64,000 nt of DNA, from positions 62,001-126,000 of the forward strand of contig NZ_FNBT01000007.1 in NCBI RefSeq assembly GCF_900102425.1, in the 5' to 3' direction. Every line of letters starts with the position of its first letter. Positions within the stretch are counted from its first letter, which is position 1. The notes beneath the pieces are model-generated. The model ran no database searches, had not been told where the DNA came from, and saw only the letters and a program-made list of their open reading frames with translations. Source of the stretch: Blastococcus aurantiacus (GTDB lineage Bacteria; Actinomycetota; Actinomycetes; Mycobacteriales; Geodermatophilaceae). The position numbers were made by a program, and so were the translations under genes. Shown here piece after piece: positions 34,778 to 46,931 of the stretch.

Positions 34778-35666
34778 CGCGCGGGTCCCACCAACCTCGG
34801 CTGAGCAGCGCTCGGCGGGTGCGCTCGAGCACCACCGCCGGGCCGTGCAGGTGGCGGCTCGCGAAGCGCAGGACCAGCCAGCCGTCGGCGGCCATGAGGG
34901 AGTAGCGGTCGACGTCCCGCCCGAACTGTTCGTGGTCGGCGTGCTGGCGCCCCTCGTACTCCAGGGCGAGCTTCCACTCCTCGTAGCCCAGGTCGGCGTG
35001 GGCCACAGGACGGCCCCATCCGTCGTGCACGGGCACCTGTGCCACCGGCGTCGGCAGGTGACTGACCGCCAGCCAGTACCGGATCAGGCTCTCCGGGCGC
35101 GACATAGCCAGCGGTGACAGCAGCGGCGCGCAGTCCCGGGCCCGTGCGACGCCGCGGACCCGTGCCGCCCGATCCAGGCGCTCGGACAGCGAGCAGACGT
35201 CGAGGTGTCCGGCTCGCAGGAGGGCGTCTCCCACTGCCACGAGCTCCGACGGCGGAAGCGTCTCGGCGAGGTCGAGGAAGGTCTGCGCCCCCGACGTGAG
35301 CCGCAGTCCCCGGTGAGGCACGACGTCGGCGTCGATCAGCCGGCGGGCGTGCACCACGAACTGTGCACGCTGCGGGAGGACGCGGCGCGGCGTGAGTGCG
35401 ACGTGCGCCCGCGCCGGTGGGTCGACCGGTGCTCCCAGGAGAGCCGCCGCGGTGGCATGGCTGAACGCTGCGTCGTCCGGCAGGACTCGGGTCAGGAGCC
35501 GGAGGCGTTCCACCTCGTCGACGGCGTCGTCCAGCCGTGCGGTGAATCCGTGGGCGAGGCGGACGAAGGCCGAGCCGTGGAGCCGGCCACGCGACAAGCC
35601 GGCCGTCCGCGCCTCGGCGGTTGTCCACGCGGGTGGGAGTGACACCCCACCGACGCTGGCCGCCAC
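34773..35666 (-). CDS. AbiEi-antitoxin-like/DUF559-type endonuclease-fold protein
   Basis: A 297-residue protein of a family dispersed in actinobacteria. The N-terminal ~90 residues resemble the winged-helix domain of AbiEi-type antitoxins (TAEARTAGLSRGRLHGSAFV, then FSHATAAALLGAPV). The C-terminal ~90 residues resemble the Vsr/DUF559 PD-(D/E)XK nuclease core, with D225, E236, E238, H242 and a following DGWLVLRF. No toxin gene is adjacent, so a classical type IV toxin-antitoxin pair is not supported. GTG 35666 has GAGG directly in front, too close to be ideal, so the start is uncertain. The gene is bracketed by two inverted copies of a 64-bp palindromic repeat. Confidence 0.7.
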   Translation of the reverse strand: MAASVGGVSLPPAWTTAEARTAGLSRGRLHGSAFVRLAHGFTARLDDAVDEVERLRLLTRVLPDDAAFSHATAAALLGAPVDPPARAHVALTPRRVLPQRAQFVVHARRLIDADVVPHRGLRLTSGAQTFLDLAETLPPSELVAVGDALLRAGHLDVCSLSERLDRAARVRGVARARDCAPLLSPLAMSRPESLIRYWLAVSHLPTPVAQVPVHDGWGRPVAHADLGYEEWKLALEYEGRQHADHEQFGRDVDRYSLMAADGWLVLRFASRHLHGPAVVLERTRRALLSRGWWDPRG

Positions 35667-35734
35667 CTCGCAGACCAGGGGACGACGGCGGCCATCTGTG
35701 GACGCACCGGAGGCCTGTGGACCCGCGTTCGCTC

Positions 35735-35799
35735 AGTTGATCATCGTCAGATGGCTCGCCGACACGCCGGTGGGGCAAGCCAGACGACGATGATCAACT
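35735..35799. repeat. 65-bp imperfect palindromic repeat, copy 2 (inverted relative to copy 1)
   Basis: AGTTGATCATCGTC...GACGATGATCAACT, with arms matching at about 19 of 22 positions. The reverse complement aligns with copy 1 along its whole length, including the loop core CCGGCGTGTCG. It lies between the start of the endonuclease-like gene and the end of the convergent-side aldo/keto reductase. Together the two copies frame a segment of about 1.09 kb. Confidence 0.8.
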
Positions 35800-35817
35800 C
35801 GCAAGGGGCGGGGCTGG

Positions 35818-36678
35818 TCAGGGGGTGGTGAGGCGAGCCAGCTGCTCGCGGGTGAGCCGCAGATCGGCCGCGGCCGCCGAGTCCTGGATCGACGCAGCCC
35901 GGGACGCGCCCGGGATGGGGACGACGACGTCGGCCTGCGCGAGGTGCCACGCCACCGTGACCTGGTACACCGAGACGCCGAGCTCCGCGGCCACCTCGGC
36001 GAACGCGGGCGCGGACGTGTCCAGCGAGCCGGCCGCGCCCACCCCGCCGAAGGGGCTCCAGGGGATGAAGGCCAGCCCGTGCGCGGCGCAGTGCGCCAGC
36101 TCGTCGGCGGAGTGCCGCCAGCCCGGCGAGAACTGGTTCTGCACGCTGACGAACGCGTCGCCGATGATGGCGCGGGCTGCGTCGATCTGCGCGATGTCGG
36201 CGTTGGAGACGCCGACCGTCCGCACCAGCCCGTCGTCGGCGAGCTCCCGGAGCGCACCCATCGAGTCCTCCCACGGCGTCGCCGGGTCCGGCCGGTGGTA
36301 CTGGTACAGCCCGATCGCCTCCACGCCCAGCCGGCGCAGCGAGGCCTCGCACGCCCGGCGCAGGTAGTCCGGTGAGCCGTCCAGCCCCCAGGAGGTGCCC
36401 GCGCGCGTGTGCCCGCCCTTGGTCGCGACCAGCACGCCGTCGGCACCCGGGCCGTAGGAGGCGAGCGCCTCGGCCACCAGCGTCTCGTTGTGCCCGAACT
36501 CCGCCTCGTCGCGCGAGTAGGCGTCGGCGGTGTCGACCAGCGTCACGCCGGCGTCCAGCGCCGCGTGGACGACGCCGATCGCCTCCTCCCGGGAGGGCCG
36601 CGGCTCCTTCGTGGACAGGGGCATGGCCCCCAGCCCGATCGCGCTGACGTGCTGGTCTCCGATGCGTCGCTGCTGCAC
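35818..36678 (-). CDS. aldo/keto reductase
   Basis: A 286-residue NADPH-dependent AKR of the YakC/AKR13-like type. The catalytic residues are present: Asp and Tyr in [15 protein letters not shown], Lys in VLVATKGG and His in LYQYHRPDP, with [15 protein letters not shown] at the cofactor end. The substrate is unknown. GTG 36678 (VQQRRIGDQ) is chosen because homologues begin there and because an ATG at 36720 would overlap the leaderless start of divergent rarA; both remain possible. It ends 18 bases before palindromic repeat copy 2. Confidence 0.85.
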   Translation of the reverse strand: MQQRRIGDQHVSAIGLGAMPLSTKEPRPSREEAIGVVHAALDAGVTLVDTADAYSRDEAEFGHNETLVAEALASYGPGADGVLVATKGGHTRAGTSWGLDGSPDYLRRACEASLRRLGVEAIGLYQYHRPDPATPWEDSMGALRELADDGLVRTVGVSNADIAQIDAARAIIGDAFVSVQNQFSPGWRHSADELAHCAAHGLAFIPWSPFGGVGAAGSLDTSAPAFAEVAAELGVSVYQVTVAWHLAQADVVVPIPGASRAASIQDSAAAADLRLTREQLARLTTP

Positions 36679-36700
36679 GGAGGGTGTCGTGCCCCGCGGG

Positions 36701-36706
36701 TAGCGT
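36701..36706 (+). promoter_or_regulatory. -10 element of leaderless rarA
   Basis: TAGCGT is followed by seven bases and the rarA GTG at 36714. Confidence 0.45.
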
Positions 36707-36713
36707 CGCAACC

Positions 36714-38051
36714 GTGACATCGCTGTTCGACCCGGCTCCGGACGAGGCCGGCGCACCGGTCGTCGATCCGGGCGCCCCGCTGGCCGTCCGCATGCGCCCG
36801 CGGTCGCTGGACGAGGTCGTCGGCCAGCAGCACCTGCTCGGCCCGCGCGCCCCGCTGCGCCGGCTGGTGGAGTCCGACGAGCCGATGTCGCTGGTGCTCT
36901 ACGGCCCGCCCGGCACGGGCAAGACCACGCTGGCGCACGTCATCTCGCTGGCCACCAAGCGTCAGTTCGTGCAGCTGTCCGCGCTGGACTCCGGGGTCAA
37001 GGAGGTGCGCGCGGTCATCCAGAGCGCCAAGCGGGAGCTCACCTTCTCCGGGCGCCGCACCGTCCTGTTCATCGACGAGGTCCACCGCTTCTCCAAGACC
37101 CAGCAGGACAGCCTGCTGTCCGCGGTGGAGGACCGGATCGTCAGCCTCATCGCGGCCACCACCGAGAACCCCTTCTTCTCCGTGGTCAGCCCGCTGCTCT
37201 CGCGCAGCCTGGTCCTGGCCCTGCAGCCCCTCGAGGACGACGACGTCCGCACGCTGCTGCACCGCGCGCTCACCAGCGACCGCGGGCTCGACGGCGCGGT
37301 CACCCTCAGCGCCGAGGCCGAGGAGCACCTGGTCCGGGTCGCGGGGGGAGACGGCCGCAAGGCGCTCACCGCCTTGGAGTCCGGCGCGGGCGCGGCACTG
37401 GCCGTGGGGGCGACCGAGATCGACCTGGCCACGCTGGAGACCGCCGTCGCGCAGGCCGCCGTGCGCTACGACCGTCAGGGCGACCAGCACTACGACGTCG
37501 CCAGCGCGCTGATCAAGAGCATCCGGGGCAGCGACGTCGACGCCGCGATGCACTACCTGGCCCGCATGGTCGAGGCGGGGGAGGACCCGCGCTTCATCGC
37601 CCGGCGGCTGGTCATCTCCGCCAGCGAGGACATCGGCATGGCCGATCCGACGGCGCTGCCGCTGGCCGTGGCGGCGATGCAGGCAGTGCAGATGATCGGC
37701 ATGCCGGAGGGCCACTTCCCGCTGGCCCAGGCCGTCGTGCACCTGGCCACCGCGCCGAAGTCCGACGCGGTCACCAAGGCGATGGGGGAGTCGGTCGGCG
37801 ACGTCCGCAAGGGGCTGGCCGGACCGGTGCCGCCGGGGCTGCGCGACGGCCACTACGCCGGCGCCAAGAAGCTCGGGCACGCGCAGACCTACGTGTACCC
37901 GCACAGCCACCCCGACGGCGTCGTCCCCCAGCAGTACCCGCCGGACGCGCTGGTCGGGAAGGACTACTACCGGCCGACCGGCAGGGGCGCGGAGGCGCGG
38001 CTGGGCGAGCGGCTGGCCAAGCTGCGGGCGATCGTCAGGCGCCGGCGCTGA
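36714..38051 (+). CDS. rarA: replication-associated recombination ATPase RarA (MgsA)
   Basis: AAA+ protein acting at stalled replication forks, related to clamp loaders and RuvB. The 445-residue protein has [18 protein letters not shown], Walker [10 protein letters not shown], Walker [13 protein letters not shown], sensor [10 protein letters not shown], and the C-terminal tetramerisation domain ([42 protein letters not shown]). GTG 36714 is chosen from the -10 hexamer seven bases upstream. In many actinobacteria rarA precedes the DUF948-alaS cluster, as here. Confidence 0.95.
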   Translation: MTSLFDPAPDEAGAPVVDPGAPLAVRMRPRSLDEVVGQQHLLGPRAPLRRLVESDEPMSLVLYGPPGTGKTTLAHVISLATKRQFVQLSALDSGVKEVRAVIQSAKRELTFSGRRTVLFIDEVHRFSKTQQDSLLSAVEDRIVSLIAATTENPFFSVVSPLLSRSLVLALQPLEDDDVRTLLHRALTSDRGLDGAVTLSAEAEEHLVRVAGGDGRKALTALESGAGAALAVGATEIDLATLETAVAQAAVRYDRQGDQHYDVASALIKSIRGSDVDAAMHYLARMVEAGEDPRFIARRLVISASEDIGMADPTALPLAVAAMQAVQMIGMPEGHFPLAQAVVHLATAPKSDAVTKAMGESVGDVRKGLAGPVPPGLRDGHYAGAKKLGHAQTYVYPHSHPDGVVPQQYPPDALVGKDYYRPTGRGAEARLGERLAKLRAIVRRRR

Positions 38052-38103
38052 CGCCACTCGTCAGCGGAACGGGGACGCGGGACGTACCGACCGGCCCCGC
38101 GAC

Positions 38104-38109
38104 TACTGT
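38104..38109 (+). promoter_or_regulatory. -10-like element before the DUF948-alaS operon
   Basis: TACTGT lies about 80 bases before the GTG at 38191. No operator or riboswitch is evident in the 139-base gap. Confidence 0.3.
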
Positions 38110-38190
38110 GGCCACTCCGGGCGGAGGCCGGTTCACCCGGCAGCGCCGGGCGAGCCGCCGGTCGCCGAGACCCCCAGATGAGGAGCACGT

Positions 38191-38616
38191 GTGTCCGCAG
38201 GAGAGATCGCCGGGCTGGTCGCCGCCGGTGCGTTGGTGCTGCTGGTGGTGCTGGTCGCCGTCCCGCTGCTCAAGCTCGGTCGCACGCTCGACGAGACGAC
38301 GCTGACGATCCGGCAGGTACGCGAGCAGAGCGCTCCGATCCTGACCCAGGCCAGCACCACGGTGACCCACGTGAACAGCAACCTCGAGCGGGTCGACGAC
38401 ATCACCGGCAACGCCGCCAACGTCTCCAGCAACGTCGCCGCGCTCACCAGCGTCGTCGCCGCCACGCTGGGCAGCCCGCTGATCAAGGTCGCCGCCTTCT
38501 CCTACGGGGTGCGCAGCGCGACGAAGAAGAAGCGCGAGGGCGAGGCGCTGGCCGAGGCCGCGCGCCGTGACAAGGAGGCGCGCCGCGCTCGTCGTGCCTC
38601 CCGGCGGGCCGTCTGA
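38191..38616 (+). CDS. DUF948 membrane protein
   Basis: A 141-residue protein with one N-terminal helix (about residues 4-26), then a long heptad-like region (THVNSNLERVDDITGNAANVSSNVAALTSV) and a Lys/Arg-rich tail. This layout is that of DUF948, a family found upstream of alaS in actinobacteria and of general-stress genes in Firmicutes; its function is not established. AGGAG lies five bases before GTG 38191. It overlaps the next gene by one base. Confidence 0.88.
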   Translation: MSAGEIAGLVAAGALVLLVVLVAVPLLKLGRTLDETTLTIRQVREQSAPILTQASTTVTHVNSNLERVDDITGNAANVSSNVAALTSVVAATLGSPLIKVAAFSYGVRSATKKKREGEALAEAARRDKEARRARRASRRAV

Positions 38617-38903
38617 TGCGCCGGCTGTTCTGGCTGGCCATGGGCATCACCATCGGCGCGCTCGTCGTCCGCAAGCTGTCCCGCGCGGCGGAGAAGATGA
38701 CCCCTGCGGGCATCGGCGCGAGCATCGCCGAGGGGCTGCGCGACCTGGCCGACGCCATCGGCGACTTCGGCGCCGACGTCCGCGATGCCATGGCCGAGCG
38801 CGAGCAGGAACTCCGCGCGGGCACGGGGCTGGACGCTCCGCTGCCGGCGACCGACCAGGTGCAGCTGCCCGGTCGCCGCGGGGCGCACACCTCCGAATCC
38901 TGA
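38616..38903 (+). CDS. small membrane protein between DUF948 and alaS (DUF6167-like)
   Basis: A 95-residue protein with an N-terminal helix (MRRLFWLAMGITIGALVV), a basic patch and an amphipathic, acidic helix (LRDLADAIGDFGADVRDAM), ending in a disordered tail. It resembles the actinobacterial family that regularly sits between DUF948 and alaS. It is translationally coupled to DUF948 (TGATG). The two may form a membrane complex of unknown role. Confidence 0.8.
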   Translation: MRRLFWLAMGITIGALVVRKLSRAAEKMTPAGIGASIAEGLRDLADAIGDFGADVRDAMAEREQELRAGTGLDAPLPATDQVQLPGRRGAHTSES

Positions 38904-38960
38904 CCTCCGCCGGGCGGCGCACCTCCGCCCGGCCCCGTCCGCCGACACCGAGAAGACCTG

Positions 38961-41641
<2,681 letters not shown>

Positions 41642-41645
<4 letters not shown>

Positions 41646-42340
41646 GCACCGTGCCCACGACCGAGGACAACGGTTCCGACTACAACCCCGAGGACACCGG
41701 TCCGGTCGGGGGCCGACGGCGCGAGCTGCCGGCTGTTCCGCCGGCGCGGCCCCGGCAGGCTCCCGGGAGTGCACCCGTGCACCACCCGACGACCGAGCTG
41801 GACCTCAGCCAGGGCTTTCCCCCGGTCTCGAACGAGACGGCCGAGATCGACCTGTCGGGTGGCTGGCCGGCGCACCTCAAGGTGCCGCCGAAGCCGCCGG
41901 CGCCAGCCCGGCAGACCGGCCGGGTGCTCGGCGTGGACGTCGGCACCGTGCGGGTCGGACTGGCGCTGTCGGACCCCACCGGCACGCTCGCCAGCCCGCT
42001 GGAGACGCTGCGGCGCGCCAAGGACGAGTCCGATCTCGACCGCCTCGCCGCGCTCGTGGTGGAACACGAGGTGACCGAGGTGGTGGTGGGGGAGCCGAGG
42101 CATCTGTCAGGTGCGTCGGGCGCGTCCGCCGAGGACGCCGCCGCCTACTCTCAGGCACTGGCCGACCGCATAGCGGATGTGCCGGTGTACCTGATCGACG
42201 AAAGGCTCTCGACCGTGACCGCAGCAAGTCACCTGCGTCAGGGCGGCATCGACAGCCGCAATCAGCGCTCCGTGATCGACCAGGCCGCGGCCGTGGTCAT
42301 CCTGCAGCAGTACCTGGACAGCCGGCGGGCCCGGTCGTGA
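41642..42340 (+). CDS. ruvX: Holliday junction resolvase-like RuvX (YqgF), N-terminally extended
   Basis: RNase H-fold nuclease linked to 16S rRNA 5'-end maturation. The YqgF core starts at about residue 94 (RVLGVDVGTVRVGLALSD), has VVVGEPRHLSG and YLIDERLSTVTA, and ends QAAAVVILQQYLDSRR, so the active-site acidic residues are present. The first ~93 residues are an unusual extension, rich in Pro/Gly, with two similar segments (ELDLSQGFPPV and EIDLSGGWPAH). GTG 41642 overlaps the alaS stop, which supports the long form; GTG 41651 is also possible. Confidence 0.9.
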
Positions 42341-44196
42341 CCGAACCCGGTGGTCCGGGCCGGCGGGGACGACACTCCGCCGGCGACGGCACCGGCGGCA
42401 CCCCGTCCCTGCCCTGGACCGCCGGCGGTTCGCCGGCCGTCCCGGGCACTCCCTCTCCGTCGGCCGGCGGGATCGGCTTCGGTCCCCGGCACGGTGGCGA
42501 GGTCCCCGCGCGGCCGCGGTTCGAGCCGTGGGCCGACGCCGGTACCCCCACCGGCGGCATCCGCCGGGTCTCCGGCGTGCTGGACCGGCACGACGACCAG
42601 ACCGGGCCGCTGCCCGAGCCCGCGTGGTGGTCCTACGGCTCGACCGACCACCCCCACCACCCGCGCGCCCGGCACGCCGGTGGCGACGACGGCGCCGCCG
42701 GTCGCCCCGCGGACCGGCCCACGCCCGACACCCAGCACCCGTCCGCGCCCCTCCCGCCGCTCCCGACCGGTGTGTGGGACCGGCTGCAGCCGCGTGCCAC
42801 CGGCCCGCTCGACGACGACGCGACCGTCGCCCAGCCGGTCGCCCCCGGCCCGCACGCGTTCCCGGACCGCGATCCCGAGCGCCACGACCCGGGCCAGCAC
42901 CACGCCGACCTCCACGCCGACCGCCACGACGCCGACCGCCACGGCGAGCACCCCGCCGACGGCGAGACCGACTCCTGGGAGCGCACCGGCGGCCTGGAGG
43001 TCATCGGTGCCCACGTCGAGGACGAGGTCCCCAGCGGTCGCCGCGGACGCCGGTCCACACGGGAGGTCGACGAGCCGCACCCCGACGACCTGCACGAGGA
43101 CGACCACGGGGGCGCGATCCCCGTGGCTCCCTACGACCGGCGCGGCGGCCGTCGTCGCCGCCGGCCGTGGGCCGTGCTGCTCAGCGTGCTGGTGCTCGGC
43201 GGGCTGGTGGCCGGCATCGTCTTCGGCGTCCAGGCGCTGATGGGGCTGATGACCGCCGAGGACTACACCGGTCAGGGCGCCGGCGACGTGCAGATCCGCG
43301 TCCAGGAGGGCGACACGCTCAGCGACATCGCCCGGACGCTGGTCGACGAGGACGTGATCGCCTCGACCCGTCCGTTCGTGGACGCCGCCGAGGGGCGCCC
43401 CGAGGCCACCGGCATCCAGCCCGGCGTCTACGGCCTGCGCTCGCAGATGAGCGGCGCGGCCGCGCTGGACATGCTCCTCGGCGAAGGGTCCCGGGTGCTG
43501 TCCCGGGTCACCATCCCCGAGGGCCTGACCGTGGCGCAGATCCTGGAGCGCGTCGCCTCGGAGACCGGGAAGCCGATCGAGGAGCTGCAGGCCGCCGCGG
43601 CCGACCTCCCCGCGCTCGAGCTGCCGGCCTACGCCGGCGGCCAGCTGGAGGGCTACCTCTTCCCGGCGACCTACGACGTGGAGCCCGATCAGACGGCGCC
43701 GCAGATCCTCAAGATGATGGTGGAGCAGTTCACCACCGTGGCCGCGGGGCTGGACCTCGAGGCGCGGGCGGCGGCTGCCGGTCGCACGCCGGCCGACGTC
43801 GTCACCGTCGCCTCGATGATCCAGTCGGAGACCCGGCTGGACGAGGAGCGGCCCGACGTCGCGCAGGTGATCTACAACCGGCTCTCGCAGAACATCCCGC
43901 TCGGCATCGACGCCACGCTGGCCTACGGGCTGAACAAGAGCGGCAACGACCTGACGGTCACCGACCTGCAGACCGACGGGCCCTTCAACACCCGCAAGCG
44001 CACGGGTCTGACGCCGACACCGATCAGTTCGCCCGGCGAGGCGAGCCTGGAGGCGGCGCTGACCCCGAGCTCCGGAAACCTGCTGTACTACGTGCTCGAG
44101 AGCGCCGACGGCAACCACTTCTTCACCGCCGACTACGCCGAGTTCCAGGCCGCCCGGCAGCGGTGCGCCGAGGCCGGCCTCGGCTGCGGTGGCTGA
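42337..44196 (+). CDS. mltG: endolytic murein transglycosylase MltG, with a long cytoplasmic extension
   Basis: Cuts nascent peptidoglycan strands at the outer face of the membrane. The 619-residue protein has a single helix at about 276-298 and then the LysM-like and YceG catalytic domains (VQEGDTLSDIARTLV, ITIPEGLTVAQILERV with a leading R/T). The catalytic Glu498 is in ASMIQSETRLDEERPDVAQV, followed by YNRLSQNIPLGIDATLAYGL. The cytoplasmic N-terminus is about 275 residues and disordered, with a His/Asp-rich stretch near 181-218; it is far longer than in E. coli. GTG 42337 overlaps the ruvX stop. Confidence 0.93.
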   Translation: MTEPGGPGRRGRHSAGDGTGGTPSLPWTAGGSPAVPGTPSPSAGGIGFGPRHGGEVPARPRFEPWADAGTPTGGIRRVSGVLDRHDDQTGPLPEPAWWSYGSTDHPHHPRARHAGGDDGAAGRPADRPTPDTQHPSAPLPPLPTGVWDRLQPRATGPLDDDATVAQPVAPGPHAFPDRDPERHDPGQHHADLHADRHDADRHGEHPADGETDSWERTGGLEVIGAHVEDEVPSGRRGRRSTREVDEPHPDDLHEDDHGGAIPVAPYDRRGGRRRRRPWAVLLSVLVLGGLVAGIVFGVQALMGLMTAEDYTGQGAGDVQIRVQEGDTLSDIARTLVDEDVIASTRPFVDAAEGRPEATGIQPGVYGLRSQMSGAAALDMLLGEGSRVLSRVTIPEGLTVAQILERVASETGKPIEELQAAAADLPALELPAYAGGQLEGYLFPATYDVEPDQTAPQILKMMVEQFTTVAAGLDLEARAAAAGRTPADVVTVASMIQSETRLDEERPDVAQVIYNRLSQNIPLGIDATLAYGLNKSGNDLTVTDLQTDGPFNTRKRTGLTPTPISSPGEASLEAALTPSSGNLLYYVLESADGNHFFTADYAEFQAARQRCAEAGLGCGG

Positions 44197-45025
44197 CGGA
44201 GCGATGGCGCACGGTCCCCGGCGGGCTGCGGTCCTCGGGCGACCGGTCTCGCACTCGCTCTCGCCGCTGGTGCACCGGGCGGCCTATGCCGCACTCGGCC
44301 TCGACGACTGGCGCTACGACGCGCTGGACGTCGGGGCCGAGGACCTGCCCGACCTGCTCGCCGGGCTGGACGAGGAGTGGCGCGGCTTCTCGGTGACCAT
44401 GCCGTGCAAGCAGGCGGCGGTCGACGTCGCCGACCGGGTGGAGCCGCTGCCCCGGCTGCTGCACGCCGCGAACACCCTCGTCCGCGAGGACGACGGCGGG
44501 TGGCGGGCGGAGAACACCGACGTCGCCGGCATCGGCACCGCCCTGCAGGTGGCCGGGATCGAGTCGGTCGACCGCGCCGCCGTCCTCGGGGCCGGGGGCA
44601 CCGCCGCGGCTGCCGCCGTCGCGCTGGCGTCGCTCGGCGCACGGCACGTCGACGTGGTGGTCCGCGACCCCTCGCGCGCCGTCGACCTCGTCCGCGTGCT
44701 CGACGTCCTGCAGGTGCCGGTGACCGTGTCGGCGCTCGACGGCGCGGAGGTCGACGCGCCGGTCGTGGTCAGCACCGTGCCCGTCGCCGGGCAGCCGGCG
44801 GTCAGCGCCCTGCCCTGGCGGGCGGGTCAGACCGTCCTCGACGTGCTGTACGCCCCGTGGCCGACGCCGCTGGCCGAGCGGGTCACCGCCGCCGGCGGCA
44901 CGGTGATCGGCGGCGCCGAGGTGCTGTTCTGGCAGGCCACCGTCCAGGTCGAGCTCATGACCGGGCAGCAGGCGCCGATCGCGGAGATGCGCCGGGCACT
45001 GGACGCCGCGCTCTCCGTGCGCTGA
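44189..45025 (+). CDS. aroE: shikimate dehydrogenase
   Basis: Reduces 3-dehydroshikimate to shikimate with NADPH. The 278-residue protein has GRPVSHSLSPLVH at the substrate site, the catalytic Lys in FSVTMPCKQA, NTLVREDDGGWRAENTDVAG, the nucleotide loop LGAGGTAAAA and the C-terminal AEVLFWQATVQVELMTG. GTG 44189 overlaps the mltG end; ATG 44204 with GGAG at three bases is an alternative that would shorten it by five residues. It begins the block of shikimate genes. Confidence 0.94.
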   Translation: MADGAMAHGPRRAAVLGRPVSHSLSPLVHRAAYAALGLDDWRYDALDVGAEDLPDLLAGLDEEWRGFSVTMPCKQAAVDVADRVEPLPRLLHAANTLVREDDGGWRAENTDVAGIGTALQVAGIESVDRAAVLGAGGTAAAAAVALASLGARHVDVVVRDPSRAVDLVRVLDVLQVPVTVSALDGAEVDAPVVVSTVPVAGQPAVSALPWRAGQTVLDVLYAPWPTPLAERVTAAGGTVIGGAEVLFWQATVQVELMTGQQAPIAEMRRALDAALSVR

Positions 45026-45034
45026 CCCCTCACC

Positions 45035-45697
45035 GTGGACCTCTCCCGGCCGGTGCTCGCCGGAGCCGTGCTGGTGACCGCGGTGGCGGTGGGGCCGTGG
45101 CTGGCCCGGGTCGCGGTCCGGCTGGCCGCCCGCGACGGCGCGGCGCTGCCCACCCCGCTGCGCACCGGGGTCATGACGGCCGCCTTCGCCGCGCTGCTCG
45201 CCGGGGCGGGGGAGCTGACCGGGCTGCGGCCGGCCACCGCGGGCCTGGCCTGGGCCGCCGGCGCGGCGGTCGTGCTGGCGTCCACCGACCTGGCCGTGCA
45301 CCGCCTGCCCGACCGGGTCACCTACCCGAGCTACGCCGTGTGCTCGACCGCGCTGCTCGTCGACGCCGCGGTGCACGGCACGTGGGGCGCGCTGCTCACC
45401 GCCGCGGCCGCCGGCACCACCGCGGTGCTGGTCGGCGGGCTCGGCTGGTTCGTCTCGCCGCAGGGGCTGGGCCTGGGGGACGTGAAGCTGCTCGGGCTAC
45501 TGGGCCTCGTGCTCGGCTGGTTCGGCTGGGGCGTGCTCATGGCCGGGGTCTTCCTCGGCCTGCTTGCCGGTGCGCTCGTCTCGGTCCTCCTCCTGGCCAC
45601 CCGCCGCGTCGGCTGGCGCACCGCGATCCCCTTCGGCCCCCCGCTGCTGGCCGGCGCGGTGCTGGCCCTCGCACTGGGGGCCGTGCCCCCGGGGTGA
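45035..45697 (+). CDS. A24-family prepilin peptidase
   Basis: Membrane aspartyl protease that cleaves type IV prepilin-like leaders. The 220-residue polytopic protein has about six to seven helices. It keeps the two catalytic Asp motifs, [11 protein letters not shown] and [10 protein letters not shown], but lacks the N-terminal methyltransferase domain with its Cys4 zinc site, as in the short actinobacterial (TadV-like) forms. No pilin genes are in this window, so its substrates lie elsewhere; the aroE-A24-aroC order is common in actinobacteria. Confidence 0.9.
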   Translation: MDLSRPVLAGAVLVTAVAVGPWLARVAVRLAARDGAALPTPLRTGVMTAAFAALLAGAGELTGLRPATAGLAWAAGAAVVLASTDLAVHRLPDRVTYPSYAVCSTALLVDAAVHGTWGALLTAAAAGTTAVLVGGLGWFVSPQGLGLGDVKLLGLLGLVLGWFGWGVLMAGVFLGLLAGALVSVLLLATRRVGWRTAIPFGPPLLAGAVLALALGAVPPG

Positions 45698-45724
45698 GTG
45701 GCGGGCCGGCGGTGGCCGTACTGG

Positions 45725-45730
45725 CACAAT
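45725..45730 (+). promoter_or_regulatory. -10 element of leaderless aroC
   Basis: CACAAT, preceded by TGG (extended -10 style), lies seven bases before the aroC ATG with no Shine-Dalgarno. Confidence 0.45.
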
Positions 45731-45737
45731 CGCGCCC

Positions 45738-46931
45738 ATGTTGCGCTGGTTGACCGCAGGGGAATCGCACGGTCAGCAGCTCACCGCGATCCTGGAGGGC
45801 CTGCCCGCCGGCGTCGAGGTGCAGACCACCGACCTCGACCGCGAGCTGGCCCGCCGCCGGCTCGGGCACGGTCGCGGCGCGCGGATGTCCTTCGAGCAGG
45901 ACGAGGTGACCCTCACCGGCGGCGTCCGGCACGGGCGGACGCAGGGCGGCCCCATCGCCGTCCAGGTGGGCAACACCGAGTGGCCCAAGTGGTCGACGGT
46001 CATGTCGGCCGACCCGGTCGACGCCGAGGTGCTCGAGGGCCAGGCGCGCAACGCGCCGCTGACCCGCCCGCGTCCCGGGCACGCCGACCTGGCGGGCATG
46101 CAGAAGTACGGCTTCGACGATGCCCGCCCCGTGCTCGAGCGCGCCAGCGCCCGCGAGACCGCGGCCCGTGTGGCCCTCGGCGCGATCGCGCAGGCCTTCC
46201 TGCGCCAGGCCCTCGGTGTCTCCGTGGTGAGCCACGTGGTCGCCATCGGCCCGGTGACCGCGCCCGACGGCCTGCTCCCCGGGCCGGACGACAACCCGTC
46301 CATCGACGAGGACCCGGTGCGTTGTGCGGACCCGGCCACGAGTGCCGCGATGGTGGCCGAGATCGACGACGTCCGGAGAGGTGGCGACACCCTCGGCGGT
46401 GTCATCGAGGTCGTCGTGCACGGGCTGCCGCCCGGCCTGGGCAGCCACGTGCACTGGGACCGGCGGCTGGATTCCCGGCTCGCCGGCGCCCTCATGGGCG
46501 TGCAGTCGGTCAAGGCGGTGGAGGTCGGCGACGGCCTGGAGACCGCCCGGCGCCGCGGCTCGGTGGCCCACGACGAGATCGTGCTGGCCGACGGGCCCGA
46601 CGGCGCGAAGCGGGTGCAGCGCCTGACCGACCGCGCCGGCGGCATCGAGGGCGGCATGACCAACGGCGAGGTGCTGCGCGTGCGCGCCGCCATGAAGCCG
46701 ATCAGCACCGTGCCGCGCGCGCTGCAGACCGTCGACGTCGCCACGCAGGAGCCCGCCGTCGCGATCAACCAGCGCAGCGACGCCTGCGCCGTGCCCCGGG
46801 GCTCCGTGGTGATGGAGGCGATGGTGGCGCTGGTCCTCGCCGACGCCGTCCTGGAGAAGTTCGGCGGCGACTCGGTCGCCGAGACCCGCCGCAACGTGCG
46901 GGCCTACCTCGACTCGCTCCCGCTCCGGTGA
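45738..46931 (+). CDS. aroC: chorismate synthase
   Basis: Converts 5-enolpyruvylshikimate 3-phosphate to chorismate using reduced FMN. The 397-residue protein begins [21 protein letters not shown] and has [43 protein letters not shown], and [19 protein letters not shown]. All strings are near-invariant in the family. The ATG is seven bases after a -10-like hexamer. A GTGA overlap leads into aroK. Confidence 0.97.
   Translation: MLRWLTAGESHGQQLTAILEGLPAGVEVQTTDLDRELARRRLGHGRGARMSFEQDEVTLTGGVRHGRTQGGPIAVQVGNTEWPKWSTVMSADPVDAEVLEGQARNAPLTRPRPGHADLAGMQKYGFDDARPVLERASARETAARVALGAIAQAFLRQALGVSVVSHVVAIGPVTAPDGLLPGPDDNPSIDEDPVRCADPATSAAMVAEIDDVRRGGDTLGGVIEVVVHGLPPGLGSHVHWDRRLDSRLAGALMGVQSVKAVEVGDGLETARRRGSVAHDEIVLADGPDGAKRVQRLTDRAGGIEGGMTNGEVLRVRAAMKPISTVPRALQTVDVATQEPAVAINQRSDACAVPRGSVVMEAMVALVLADAVLEKFGGDSVAETRRNVRAYLDSLPLR

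Noticed and set aside
34773..36756. Type IV toxin-antitoxin locus
   Set aside because: The AbiEi-like N-terminus is present, but the adjacent genes are aldo/keto reductase and aminotransferase, with no AbiEii-type nucleotidyltransferase toxin.
42880..42990. CRISPR-like or tandem DNA repeat in mltG
   Set aside because: The pattern is low-complexity His/Asp codons without constant spacers or repeat units.
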